A program made the position numbers and the translations under genes. The notes below the pieces were generated by a model. It did not search any database. It was given only the letters and a program-made list of their open reading frames with translations, and was not told the DNA's origin. Of a DNA stretch of 64,000 bases, positions 8,781 to 17,504 are shown piece by piece (the first letter of the stretch is position 1; every line of letters begins with the position of its first letter). The DNA lies in assembly GCA_017634065.1 (NCBI GenBank), contig JAGBOC010000012.1, positions 1 to 64,000 of the forward strand, in the 5' to 3' direction. The DNA comes from Lachnospiraceae bacterium (lineage in GTDB: Bacteria; Bacillota; Clostridia; Lachnospirales; Lachnospiraceae).

Positions 8781-10147
8781 TGTTTAGTTTTTTTAAAGAT
8801 AAAAACTTCATGAGGGTAGCACTAACTATTGCTATACCTGTAGCCGTACAGAATATAATCAATACTGGGATAAACTTTGCAGATACACTTATGGTAGCTA
8901 CTCTTGATTCTGCATCTGTCGCTTCAGTAGGAATTGCGAATAATGTATTTTATTTCTGGAATACTTTTTCTTTTGGAATTATTTCTGGAGGAATGGTACT
9001 TTGTAGTCAGTTTTATGGAGCAAATAAAACTTCTGCACTACGAAAAACTTATGGATTGACAATTATCATTGACTTTATAGCATCAATGATATTCTTTATA
9101 CCGTGTTTTACAGCTACAAAAAAGGTGCTAGAGATTTTAACTACATCACCAAAATTAATTAATGTAGGAAAAGATTATCTTAAAATAGTTTGCTTTATGT
9201 ATCCGATTCAGTCGGTGACTTTTACAACACTTTTGATACTTCGAAGTTTTGGTAAGGTAAAGATTACAGTTTTTTCATCACTTGCCACAATGATTACAAA
9301 TATAATACTTAACTATATTTTGATAAATGGACACTTTGGAGCACCTGCTCTTGGAGTAGTTGGTGCAGCTATAGCAACGATAGTTAGTAGACTTCTTGAA
9401 GCAGTAATACTTGTCACATATTTATTTGTATCTAAATCTGTACTTGTTGAAAAATTATCTGACTTAATCGCATTCTTTGATAGAGAATATTTGTCACTAT
9501 ATTTTAGGACAAGTATTGTTACTGTGATAGATGAGTTTGTATATGGTCTTGGAAGTTCACTCTATATGGTAATATATGGTAGACTTCCAGCTGTACAGGT
9601 TTCGGCCGTTACGATAGTCAATGTCATATATGATTTATTGTTGGTATTCTTTATAGGCTTTGGTTCTGCATGTTCAGTAATAATTGGTATGGACTTGGGA
9701 AAGAATGATGTAGAATGTGCAAAGAAGAAGGCAAAATATTTTATAGAGTTATTTGTTTTACTTAGTATTATATTTTCAATTGTTACATTCTTAAGTAAGG
9801 GCTTTGTATGTAAAATATACGAAAACCTTGGAACAGAAACTGTCCATTATATAAATCTACTTATGATTGTTGTTTCTATATTTATGCTTGTAGGTAACTA
9901 TGGATTTTTATTTATGGTTGGTATACTTCGTGCAGGTGGCGATATAAAGATAACAATAGCTATTGATTTACTTTCATGCTGGTGTTTAGGAGTTGTATTT
10001 ACATTTTTATCAGTTATGGTATGGAAACAACCGATACATATAGCATATGCTTGGCTTCTAACTGATGCAGTGACAAAAGGAATCTTTGGCTATATGAGAT
10101 ATAGAAAGTTTAAGTGGGCAAATAATTTAGTATCAAATGTCAACTAG
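8780..10147 (+). CDS. MATE family efflux transporter
   Basis: This 455-residue membrane protein has about twelve hydrophobic helices in two similar halves, the layout of MATE exporters. These use a Na+ or H+ gradient to expel cationic compounds. Characteristic segments include ADTLMVATLDSASVASVGIA near the N-terminus and GSACSVIIGMDLGKND at the start of the second half. The start overlaps the preceding stop by one base. The substrate is unknown. Confidence 0.9.
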   Translation: MFSFFKDKNFMRVALTIAIPVAVQNIINTGINFADTLMVATLDSASVASVGIANNVFYFWNTFSFGIISGGMVLCSQFYGANKTSALRKTYGLTIIIDFIASMIFFIPCFTATKKVLEILTTSPKLINVGKDYLKIVCFMYPIQSVTFTTLLILRSFGKVKITVFSSLATMITNIILNYILINGHFGAPALGVVGAAIATIVSRLLEAVILVTYLFVSKSVLVEKLSDLIAFFDREYLSLYFRTSIVTVIDEFVYGLGSSLYMVIYGRLPAVQVSAVTIVNVIYDLLLVFFIGFGSACSVIIGMDLGKNDVECAKKKAKYFIELFVLLSIIFSIVTFLSKGFVCKIYENLGTETVHYINLLMIVVSIFMLVGNYGFLFMVGILRAGGDIKITIAIDLLSCWCLGVVFTFLSVMVWKQPIHIAYAWLLTDAVTKGIFGYMRYRKFKWANNLVSNVN

Positions 10148-10155
10148 GAGGATAT

Positions 10156-10887
10156 ATGTCAGGACATAGTAAGTTTAATAACATTAAGCACAAGAAAGAA
10201 AAAGCAGATGCTGCTCGTGGTAAGATTTTTACAGTCATTGGTCACGAGATTGCTATCGCAGTTAAGCAAGGAGGACCAGATCCTACAAGCAATTCAAAAC
10301 TTCGTGATGTCATAGCAAAAGCACGTGCAAATAATATGCCAAATGATACTATTGAAAAAGGTATCAAGAAGGCAGCAGGGAATATTGATGCTGTTAATTT
10401 TGAAGAACTTGTATATGAAGGATTTGGACCATCTGGAGTTGCTATTTTAGTTCGTGCGCTTACAGACAACAAAAATAGAACAGGTGGAAATGTCAGGTCA
10501 GCATTTACAAAGGGAAATGGAAATCTTGGTTCACAAGGTTCTGTTTCATATATGTTTAAAGAAAAAGGACAAATTATAGTTGATAAAGAAGATTGTGATA
10601 TGACTTCAGATGAACTTATGGAACTTGCACTTGAGAATGGTGCATCAGATTTTAATGAAGAAGATGATTCATATGAGATATTAACTGAACCAAATGACTT
10701 TTCTTCTTGCAGAGAAGCTCTTGAAAAAGCAGGAGTGAATATGGTAGAAGCAGATATAACTATGATACCAGAAAATTATATATCTGTAACGGATGAAGAT
10801 GCAGTATATGGACTTCGAAAAACTTTAGATCTTCTTGATGAAGATGAAGATGTAAAAGCATATTATACAAATTGGGAAGAAGAATAA
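10156..10887 (+). CDS. yebC: YebC/PmpR family translation or regulatory factor
   Basis: This 243-residue protein belongs to the YebC/PmpR (TACO1-like) family. It was long annotated as a DNA-binding regulator, and recent work links members to translation of proline-rich stretches. The N-terminus MSGHSKFNNIKHKKEKADAA is close to the family hallmark GHSKWxxIKHKK, with F in place of W. An acidic C-terminal end is normal. AGGAGG lies upstream with good spacing. No DNA-binding target can be inferred from the sequence. Confidence 0.93.
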   Translation: MSGHSKFNNIKHKKEKADAARGKIFTVIGHEIAIAVKQGGPDPTSNSKLRDVIAKARANNMPNDTIEKGIKKAAGNIDAVNFEELVYEGFGPSGVAILVRALTDNKNRTGGNVRSAFTKGNGNLGSQGSVSYMFKEKGQIIVDKEDCDMTSDELMELALENGASDFNEEDDSYEILTEPNDFSSCREALEKAGVNMVEADITMIPENYISVTDEDAVYGLRKTLDLLDEDEDVKAYYTNWEEE

Positions 10888-10888
10888 G

Positions 10889-11989
10889 ATGATTGATTAT
10901 TGTTTAGTAGGTGCAGGACTTTTTAATGCCACCCTTGCAAGACTTATAAAAAAGAATAATAAAGATGCAAAAATTGTTGTGGTTGAAAAGAGAAATCACA
11001 TAGCTGGAAATATTTATGATGAAAAAATAGAGAACATTAATGTTCACAAGTATGGAGCACATATATTTCACACAAGCGACATAGAAGTCTGGAAGTTTGT
11101 AAATGAAGTCACAGATTTCAATAGGTTTACTAATTCTCCAATAGCAAATTACAAAGGTGAAATCTATAATCTTCCATTCAATATGAACACCTTTGTTCGT
11201 ATGTGGGGAATCTCTACTGTAGATGAAGCAAAAGAAATCATACTTAATCAGAGAAAAGAAATTAAAAATGAGCCAAGAAATCTTGAAGAACAAGCAATAA
11301 GTCTTGTGGGTAGAGATATCTACGAGAAATTGATTAAAGGCTACACTGAAAAACAGTGGGGGCGTGACTGCAAAGATTTACCTGCATTCATTATAAAGAG
11401 AATACCAGTTAGATATACTTTTGATAATAATTATTTTAATGACAGTAAGCAAGGCATACCAATAAATGGCTATACAAAGATGGTAGAAAAGTTATTTGAT
11501 GGTTGTGACATAATTCTTGACACAGACTATCTACAAAATAAAGACAAGTTCAAAGCAAACACTGTAGTCTACACAGGCGCCATTGATGAGTACTATGGAT
11601 ACAAGTTTGGAGAACTAAATTGGAGAAGCCTTAGATTTGAAGAAGAGATTTTAAATAAAGAAGATTTCCAAGGTAATGCAGTGGTGAATTATACTGAAAG
11701 AAGTATACCTTATACGAGAATCATTGAACATAAACATTTTTTAGCAGATGTATCGCCTAATACAGTTATAACTAAAGAATACCCTATGGACTGGTCTAGT
11801 GGTATGGAAAGATATTATCCAATGAATGATGAAAAGAATCAAGAATTGTACAATAAATACAAAGATTATTCACAAAAAGATAATATAATATTTGGTGGTA
11901 GGCTTGGAATGTATAAATATTATGATATGGATAAAGTTATAAGAGCCGCAATGGATTTATATAATGAAAATGAGAAGTTTAAAAAATAG
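10889..11989 (+). CDS. glf: UDP-galactopyranose mutase
   Basis: This 366-residue flavoenzyme interconverts UDP-galactopyranose and UDP-galactofuranose, supplying galactofuranose for surface polysaccharides. The N-terminal Rossmann fold shows GAGLFNATLARL and the family segment YGAHIFHTSD. EKQWGRDCKDLP and the C-terminal GRLGMYKYYDMD are also typical. The gene starts two bases after yebC and overlaps the next gene by 26 bases. The linked gene encodes a secreted protein, and a polysaccharide-priming transferase sits at the right window edge. The cell therefore probably makes a Galf-containing surface glycan. Confidence 0.95.
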   Translation: MIDYCLVGAGLFNATLARLIKKNNKDAKIVVVEKRNHIAGNIYDEKIENINVHKYGAHIFHTSDIEVWKFVNEVTDFNRFTNSPIANYKGEIYNLPFNMNTFVRMWGISTVDEAKEIILNQRKEIKNEPRNLEEQAISLVGRDIYEKLIKGYTEKQWGRDCKDLPAFIIKRIPVRYTFDNNYFNDSKQGIPINGYTKMVEKLFDGCDIILDTDYLQNKDKFKANTVVYTGAIDEYYGYKFGELNWRSLRFEEEILNKEDFQGNAVVNYTERSIPYTRIIEHKHFLADVSPNTVITKEYPMDWSSGMERYYPMNDEKNQELYNKYKDYSQKDNIIFGGRLGMYKYYDMDKVIRAAMDLYNENEKFKK

Positions 11990-13046
11990 AATAATTGCAA
12001 CATTAATTTTCACTTTGATAATCAATCAGATAGTATACTCTGGTCATTTTTTCTTTGATAATGGTGTGAAAAAATATATGGACGATAGTGGGAAAATAGC
12101 TACCGGCTGGAGATGGATTGATGAAAATAGTGATAATATAGCAGAATGTTATCGTTTTGAAAGTGATGGTGCACTTGCAACTACTTCAAAAGTAAAAGGC
12201 AAAGATGTCAATGCTGAAGGCAAATGGGTTGTAAATGGAGTTGTGCAGAGGATTTTTAAATCAACTGGTAGACCACTCTATGCTGAAAATGCTGCACTTG
12301 GTGAGGTTGATGATAACGATTATTTTGATTTAGGAACATTTTCACAGACAAGAAGACTAAATGCGACAAGTAAGAAAAATATCAAAGAACTGATTGAAGC
12401 TGACTTAAGAAAAGATGAAGAAGATTATAGAAGAAGTTTGATAGGTCCTAAAGGTGAGTTCGTAAGACCAGATGAAGGATATGTGTTGTCAAAGGGAGTT
12501 AGAAGTTTAGTTTCAAAAAGACCAGTTGCTACGAGAAGTAGTTGGGCTATAATAGATGATGCTCTTAAAGAAGAAGAAATCAGATATGTTAGTGCATCAG
12601 AAAGTATAGTTGCAGGTCGTGATATGAGAAAGTTTGTATCTGCATCCAATAAATATACTGCAAAGGCTGATAATGTCAAAATATGGGGCGGAGAGATTTG
12701 GAATGATGTCATTGTACTACAAGGAAATGGAGCTTACGTAAAGTTCACGACAACTGATGAAAAGTCAAAATATCAAGCAAACTATTTTACTTTCGAAATT
12801 GCACATCAAACTCATGGTGAATCGACAGCAGATACATATTGTGGCATTGAGTTATATTTAAATGGTAAATCTGTTGGCGTATATGATGAGTTTTGTGATG
12901 ATGTCCCGGAAATCGTAGAGGAATATCTTGATGAGGGTGAGAAAAACTTGGAACTTCGGGCTATAGTTACTGGTGATGCTCCAGGTAGAAAGATATATAT
13001 TAGAAATGCAAGATTTAGAGCGATTAGAGAGAAAAAAGATGAGTAG
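11964..13046 (+). CDS. Secreted protein with wall-binding-like repeat and NPCBM-like C-terminal domain
   Basis: This 360-residue protein starts with a signal peptide (charged n-region, then a hydrophobic stretch to about residue 26). Residues about 32-75 contain GVKKYMDDSGKIATGWRWID and FESDGALATTS, reminiscent of choline/cell-wall-binding repeats. From about 230 to the end, a beta-rich segment with DVIVLQGNGAYVKF and an ELYLNGKSVG strand resembles NPCBM carbohydrate-binding domains. The middle is charged and unassigned. The start lies inside glf, so the two may be co-translated. A role in binding surface glycan is inferred. ATG 11970 is an alternative start. Confidence 0.7.
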   Translation: MKMRSLKNRIIATLIFTLIINQIVYSGHFFFDNGVKKYMDDSGKIATGWRWIDENSDNIAECYRFESDGALATTSKVKGKDVNAEGKWVVNGVVQRIFKSTGRPLYAENAALGEVDDNDYFDLGTFSQTRRLNATSKKNIKELIEADLRKDEEDYRRSLIGPKGEFVRPDEGYVLSKGVRSLVSKRPVATRSSWAIIDDALKEEEIRYVSASESIVAGRDMRKFVSASNKYTAKADNVKIWGGEIWNDVIVLQGNGAYVKFTTTDEKSKYQANYFTFEIAHQTHGESTADTYCGIELYLNGKSVGVYDEFCDDVPEIVEEYLDEGEKNLELRAIVTGDAPGRKIYIRNARFRAIREKKDE

Positions 13047-13051
13047 ATTTG

Positions 13052-13080
13052 TTTACAAGATGTCTATTTTATGCTAAAAT
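13052..13080 (+). promoter_or_regulatory. yajC promoter
   Basis: TTTACA (13052-13057) and TAAAAT (13075-13080) have a 17-base spacer and an extended -10 TGC. It begins just after the stop of the secreted-protein gene. Confidence 0.7.
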
Positions 13081-13105
13081 ATCTCTATATATAAGGGGGC
13101 GCAAT

Positions 13106-13459
13106 ATGGGATTATTTTTAACTGAAAGTTCAGGCCTAGCAGGACTTTTTGGTGGCAATCAAACAATGGTTATTATAGTATATGTTTTATTTCTCATAGC
13201 CATTATGTATTTTTTGATGATCAGACCACAGAAAAAAGAGGAGCAGAAAAAGAAAGAACTTATGGCAGGACTTGCAATAGGAGATAGTGTTTTAACTGCA
13301 TCAGGCTTTTATGGAATCATAATAGATATGACAGCAGACACTGTTATTGTGGAGTTCGGAAATAATAAAAATTGTCGAATACCGATGCAGAAACAAGCGA
13401 TTATACGAAGTGAAAAGCCAAGCTTCAAATCAGAAGCATCTGCAACAGATAAAAAGTAA
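13106..13459 (+). CDS. yajC: Preprotein translocase accessory subunit YajC
   Basis: This 117-residue protein has one membrane helix (MVIIVYVLFLIAIMYFLMI) followed by RPQKKEEQKKKELMAGLAIGD, the YajC hallmark. A small cytoplasmic domain with TASGFYGIIID and NNKNCRIPMQKQAI follows. YajC associates with SecDF and YidC; those genes are not nearby. I use ATG 13106, preceded by AAGGGGG with proper spacing. An upstream in-frame ATG at 13049 would place the promoter inside the gene. Confidence 0.92.
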   Translation: MGLFLTESSGLAGLFGGNQTMVIIVYVLFLIAIMYFLMIRPQKKEEQKKKELMAGLAIGDSVLTASGFYGIIIDMTADTVIVEFGNNKNCRIPMQKQAIIRSEKPSFKSEASATDKK

Positions 13460-13467
13460 AACATTTT

Positions 13468-13496
13468 GAACTCGTATCAATACGAGTTCATTTTTT
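13468..13496 (+). terminator. Terminator between yajC and the HerA-like gene
   Basis: GAACTCGTA (13468-13476) pairs with TACGAGTTC (13481-13489) around loop TCAA, followed by six T residues. It excludes an upstream start for the next gene. Confidence 0.85.
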
Positions 13497-13516
13497 ATGA
13501 CATTTTAGGAGGAATG

Positions 13517-15124
13517 ATGGTTACAAATGAGAAAATCCTAATGGCTAAAAATGGTGATAAAGAGTTTTATATATTACCTAAAATGGCAAATCGTCATGGG
13601 CTTATAGCTGGAGGAACAGGTTCAGGAAAAACGATAACACTTAAAGTTATGGCAGAAAGTTTTTCTGATATAGGGGTACCAGTTTTTTTGGCTGATGTGA
13701 AAGGTGATCTTGCTGGGATGTGCGAAGAAGGTATTGATAGCGATGATATGAAGAAGAGAATTGAGAAGTTCGGCTTAAATGATTATGGCTTTAGTTATAA
13801 AAAATATCCAACTCAATTTTTTGAGATAGATAGAAAATATGGTCTTCCTATTAGGACTACTATCAGTGAGTTTGGACCTACACTTCTTTCACATATATTT
13901 GAACTAAATCAAACACAATCAGATATATTAAATGTGGTATTTAAAATAGCAGATGATGAGGGCTTACTATTACTAGATTTAAAGGACTTAAAGAAAATGC
14001 TTGAATATGTCGGTGAGAACAGTAAAGAGTTTTCTTCTGCATATGGTAATATAACTAAACCAAGCATACAGTCAATTCTACGTGCTATGGTATCACTTGA
14101 ACAAGAAGGTATTGATAAACTTTTTGGTGAACCAGAACTTGAGTTATCAGACATTATAAAGACTGATGCAAATGGTCGTGGAGTTATAAATATAATTCAT
14201 AGTCAAAGTTTGATATTAAGCCCAAGAGTATATTCGGCATTTATGCTGTGGCTTATTTCTGAAATCTATGAAACAATGCCGGAAGTTGGTGACCTAGATA
14301 AACCAAAGTTTGTGTTTTTCTTTGATGAAGCACATATATTATTTAATGATTGCTCACCGGCTCTACTTAAAAAAATTGACCAAATGGCAAAGCTTATAAG
14401 ATCAAAGGGTGTAGGACTATATTTTATAACTCAAGACCCAACTGATATACCAGATACAATTTTACAACAACTTGGTAATAAGGTTCAGCATGTTCATAGG
14501 TCTTACACTGCTAAAGACAAACGAAATCATAAGGCGATTTGTGATAGTTTCAGAGAAAATAAAGACCTAAATATATCAGAAGTTCTTGAGACTCTTGGAA
14601 CTGGAGAAGCTCTTGTATCCTTCCTTGATGAAAAGGGAGCACCATCTATGGTAGACTTCGCAAAAGTTTTACCACCACAAAGTAAAATGGGAACCATTGA
14701 TGATGATACTCGTGATAAGGTTATAAAGTCATCTACAATTTATACAAAGTATATAAAAGATGATGATAGGGAATCAGCATATGAAATCTTAAATAAGAAA
14801 GCTGAAGAGGCATTAAAGCAAAATAATGATTTAGAAACAAATAAAAAACTAGATAAAGAACAAGAAAAGATAGCAAAAGCTGAACAAAAAGCATACGAGA
14901 AGGCATTAAAAGAAGAAGCAAAAAGACAAGAAAAAGCAACAAAGAGAATGAATACTGCGATAAAAAGTGTGATGAGATCTACAGGAAGTACACTTGGCAG
15001 AGAAGTTACTAGATCTCTCACTTCAGCAATATTTGGATCAAATAGCAAAACTGCATCAAGAGTAGCTGGAAATATTGGGTCAGCACTTGGAAGAAATATT
15101 TTAGGAACATTATTAAAGGGGTAG
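13517..15124 (+). CDS. HerA-like helicase-fold ATPase (DUF853 / YjgR type)
   Basis: This protein of about 535 residues has Walker A GGTGSGKT near residue 33 and a Walker B strand FVFFFDEAH in the middle. A sensor-like FITQDPTDIPDTIL segment follows, as in DUF853 relatives of the DNA-pumping ATPase HerA. After about residue 430 comes a Lys/Glu-rich coiled coil, then a glycine-rich tail, GSALGRNILGTLLKG. The cellular role of this family is not well defined. AGGAGG at 13507-13512 fits ATG 13517 best (ATG 13514 is one base away from the site). The gene is followed after two bases by pfkA. Confidence 0.85.
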   Translation: MVTNEKILMAKNGDKEFYILPKMANRHGLIAGGTGSGKTITLKVMAESFSDIGVPVFLADVKGDLAGMCEEGIDSDDMKKRIEKFGLNDYGFSYKKYPTQFFEIDRKYGLPIRTTISEFGPTLLSHIFELNQTQSDILNVVFKIADDEGLLLLDLKDLKKMLEYVGENSKEFSSAYGNITKPSIQSILRAMVSLEQEGIDKLFGEPELELSDIIKTDANGRGVINIIHSQSLILSPRVYSAFMLWLISEIYETMPEVGDLDKPKFVFFFDEAHILFNDCSPALLKKIDQMAKLIRSKGVGLYFITQDPTDIPDTILQQLGNKVQHVHRSYTAKDKRNHKAICDSFRENKDLNISEVLETLGTGEALVSFLDEKGAPSMVDFAKVLPPQSKMGTIDDDTRDKVIKSSTIYTKYIKDDDRESAYEILNKKAEEALKQNNDLETNKKLDKEQEKIAKAEQKAYEKALKEEAKRQEKATKRMNTAIKSVMRSTGSTLGREVTRSLTSAIFGSNSKTASRVAGNIGSALGRNILGTLLKG

Positions 15125-15126
15125 AT

Positions 15127-16113
15127 ATGAATAGAATAAAGACAATAGGAGTTTTAACAAGTGGTGGTGATGCACCAGGAATGAATGCCGCAGTAAGGGG
15201 AGTAGTTAGATGTGCGGTTAATAATGGAATTAGAGTACTTGGATTTGAAAGAGGGTACAATGGTCTTTTAGAAAATGAGTATCGTGAGATGGATAAAAGA
15301 TCAGTTTCTGACATTGTTGATAGAGGTGGTACAATTTTATTTACAGCAAGGTCAAAAGAGTTTGGAGAAGTAGAAGGCAAAAAGAAGGCAATAGAGATAC
15401 TAAAAAGTGATGGAGTAGATGCACTTGTTGTTCTCGGCGGTGATGGTACATTTAAGGGAGCAATGGATATGGCTAATCTCTCTGGTGGAGCCATAAATGT
15501 CATAGGAGTTCCAGCAACTATAGACCTTGATATAGCATGTACAGAGTATACTATAGGTTTTGATACAGCTATCAATACTGCGATGGAAGGTGTTGACAGG
15601 ATAAGAGATACAAGTACATCTCATGAAAGATGTAGTATTGTAGAAGTTATGGGTAGAAATGCTGGATATATAGCAGCATATACAGGTATATCTACAGGAG
15701 CAGAGGATATCATAATTCCTGAATACAATGAATATGCCGATATAAGTAAAATTATTACTCGTGTAAGAATTGCAAATAAAAAAGGAAAGAAACACTATAT
15801 CATAATTAATGCTGAAGGGATAGGTCATTCTGCTGATATGGCTAAAATGATAGAAACTATGACTGGAATTGAGACAAGAGCGACTATATTGGGCCACCTT
15901 CAAAGGGGTGGTTCGCCAACTTGCAAAGATAGAGTGTATGCTTCAATAATGGGTTGTAAAGCAGTTGAAGTTTTGATAGAGGGAAAGAAAAATAGACTTA
16001 TAGTATATCAGAATGGTGAGTTTACAGATGTAGATATCAATGAAGGACTCTCTGTGAAAAAAGTATTTCCACAGTATTTCATTAGAACAGCTGAAGAACT
16101 TGAATCAAAATAG
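15127..16113 (+). CDS. pfkA: 6-phosphofructokinase with altered PGTIDND motif
   Basis: This 328-residue enzyme matches the family that phosphorylates fructose 6-phosphate. N-terminal TSGGDAPGMNAAVRG, GGDGTFKGA (glycine as in ATP-type enzymes), VEVMGRNAGYIA and LGHLQRGGSP are all present. The normally near-invariant PGTIDND reads PATIDLD here (cca gca act ata gac ctt gat, near 15511). The catalytic Asp and the second Asp are kept. Gly, which favours ATP and is Lys in PPi enzymes, becomes Ala, and Asn becomes Leu. It could be active with changed kinetics or be a paralogue; another pfkA elsewhere in the genome cannot be excluded. Confidence 0.88.
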   Translation: MNRIKTIGVLTSGGDAPGMNAAVRGVVRCAVNNGIRVLGFERGYNGLLENEYREMDKRSVSDIVDRGGTILFTARSKEFGEVEGKKKAIEILKSDGVDALVVLGGDGTFKGAMDMANLSGGAINVIGVPATIDLDIACTEYTIGFDTAINTAMEGVDRIRDTSTSHERCSIVEVMGRNAGYIAAYTGISTGAEDIIIPEYNEYADISKIITRVRIANKKGKKHYIIINAEGIGHSADMAKMIETMTGIETRATILGHLQRGGSPTCKDRVYASIMGCKAVEVLIEGKKNRLIVYQNGEFTDVDINEGLSVKKVFPQYFIRTAEELESK

Positions 16114-16119
16114 TTTTAG

Positions 16120-16482
16120 ATGGAAAATAGTAATAACGAAAAACAAAATAATGATGAAATTATTCAATTACCAATCATAGTTTCAAATTCATATATAAAG
16201 AAATATTATATTGATGAGAGACTAAATGTTTTACCTAAAGAAGTAAAAAATACACTTCGAAAAATATTCGAAGATTATACTAAAGAAGTTGGTGGACTAG
16301 TTGAAGTACTATTTGACAATAAAGAGTTTGATTTAGTATTTAAAAATTACAAAGATGATACTGACTACAATTATGATGAGATAAATGCAACTTATAAGCT
16401 ATCAAAGATTGAAAGAGAATATGCAGAACTTTTTAGTCAAGTAGCACAGTTTTGTAAGTTTAAGTTTAATGGATTGGTGTAA
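16120..16482 (+). CDS. Conserved small protein of unknown function (DUF6145-like)
   Basis: This 120-residue soluble protein has a charged N-terminus and the segment NSYIKKYYIDERLNVLPKEV. VGGLVEVLFD and a C-terminal helix with KLSKIEREYAELFSQ follow. The pattern reminds me of the small DUF6145 family seen mainly in Lachnospiraceae, from memory and unverified. Its function is not known. It lies between pfkA and dusB, six bases after the pfkA stop, with no clear ribosome-binding site, so translation may be coupled. Confidence 0.7.
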   Translation: MENSNNEKQNNDEIIQLPIIVSNSYIKKYYIDERLNVLPKEVKNTLRKIFEDYTKEVGGLVEVLFDNKEFDLVFKNYKDDTDYNYDEINATYKLSKIEREYAELFSQVAQFCKFKFNGLV

Positions 16483-16518
16483 AGTATAGATTTCTGTGTA
16501 CTAGTCATTTGATGTTAA

Positions 16519-17475
16519 ATGTTTAAGATTGGAAATATTGAAATAAAGAATAGAGTATGTGTCGCTCCTATGGCAGGAATCACAGATCTTCCATATCGTA
16601 TGATATTGAAAGAAATGGGGGCGTCATTATTAACTACTGAACTTGTAAGTGCGATGGGTATATATAAAAATAATCCTGGGAATGCACTTATAATGGCTAC
16701 TGATCGAAAAGAGGCTCCGATAGCATTACAACTATTTGGATCAGACCCAATGGTCTTATCACTTGTAGCAAGTCGATTAAATGAAACATATGATATTATT
16801 GATATAAATATGGGTTGTCCAGTTCTTAAGATAGTTCGAAATGGTGAAGGCTCTGCTCTTATGAAAAATCCTGATTTGGCGAAAAGGATAGTTGATACAA
16901 TGGTAAGAGTGCTTAAAGGCTCAAAGCCTGTGACTTGCAAGATGAGGATAGGATTTGACAATAAGCATATTAATGCAGTGAGTTTTGCTAAAGCACTTGA
17001 GTCGGCAGGGGCATCAGCAATAACTGTTCATGGTAGAACTAAAGAGGAACTATATAGCGGAGATTGCCATATAGATGTTATAAAAGATGTGAAATCATCG
17101 GTTAAAATACCTGTCATAGCAAATGGAAACATTTGGAAAGTAGATGATGCAAAAAAAATGCTGGATGAGACAGGTGCCGATGCTATTGCTATTGGCAGAG
17201 CTATAAAGGGAAACCCTTGGTTTGTGAAAGAATGTATAGAGTTTGTTGAAAATGGCAAACGAATTGAAAGACCAACAAAGAATGACATTAAAAATATGAT
17301 GTATCGACATATAGATGATGAGATAAGATTTAAGGGAGAGTTTAAAGCAATTTCTGAACTTAGGCATCATATTGCTTGGTATACACACGGTATGGAAAAC
17401 TCTACAAAGTTTAGGTTGGCACTCAATAGTGTGACTACCAAGAGCTCTCTAATTAATTTAGTGAATGAATTATAA
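16519..17475 (+). CDS. dusB: tRNA-dihydrouridine synthase (DusB type)
   Basis: This 318-residue FMN enzyme reduces uridine to dihydrouridine in tRNA D-loops using NADPH. VAPMAGITDLPYR at the N-terminus, DINMGCP with the catalytic Cys, KMRIGFD, ITVHGRT and IGRAIKGNPWF are the family motifs in order. The length is normal. The ATG at 16519 lacks a Shine-Dalgarno sequence, but the reading frame begins exactly where the family does. Confidence 0.94.
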   Translation: MFKIGNIEIKNRVCVAPMAGITDLPYRMILKEMGASLLTTELVSAMGIYKNNPGNALIMATDRKEAPIALQLFGSDPMVLSLVASRLNETYDIIDINMGCPVLKIVRNGEGSALMKNPDLAKRIVDTMVRVLKGSKPVTCKMRIGFDNKHINAVSFAKALESAGASAITVHGRTKEELYSGDCHIDVIKDVKSSVKIPVIANGNIWKVDDAKKMLDETGADAIAIGRAIKGNPWFVKECIEFVENGKRIERPTKNDIKNMMYRHIDDEIRFKGEFKAISELRHHIAWYTHGMENSTKFRLALNSVTTKSSLINLVNEL

Positions 17476-17504
17476 ATAACATTTAAATAATAAACGGAGT
17501 TAAA

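Noticed and set aside
13466..13516. Upstream start for the HerA-like gene
   Set aside because: The first codons lie within the yajC terminator (13468-13496), and AGGAGG sits just before ATG 13517.
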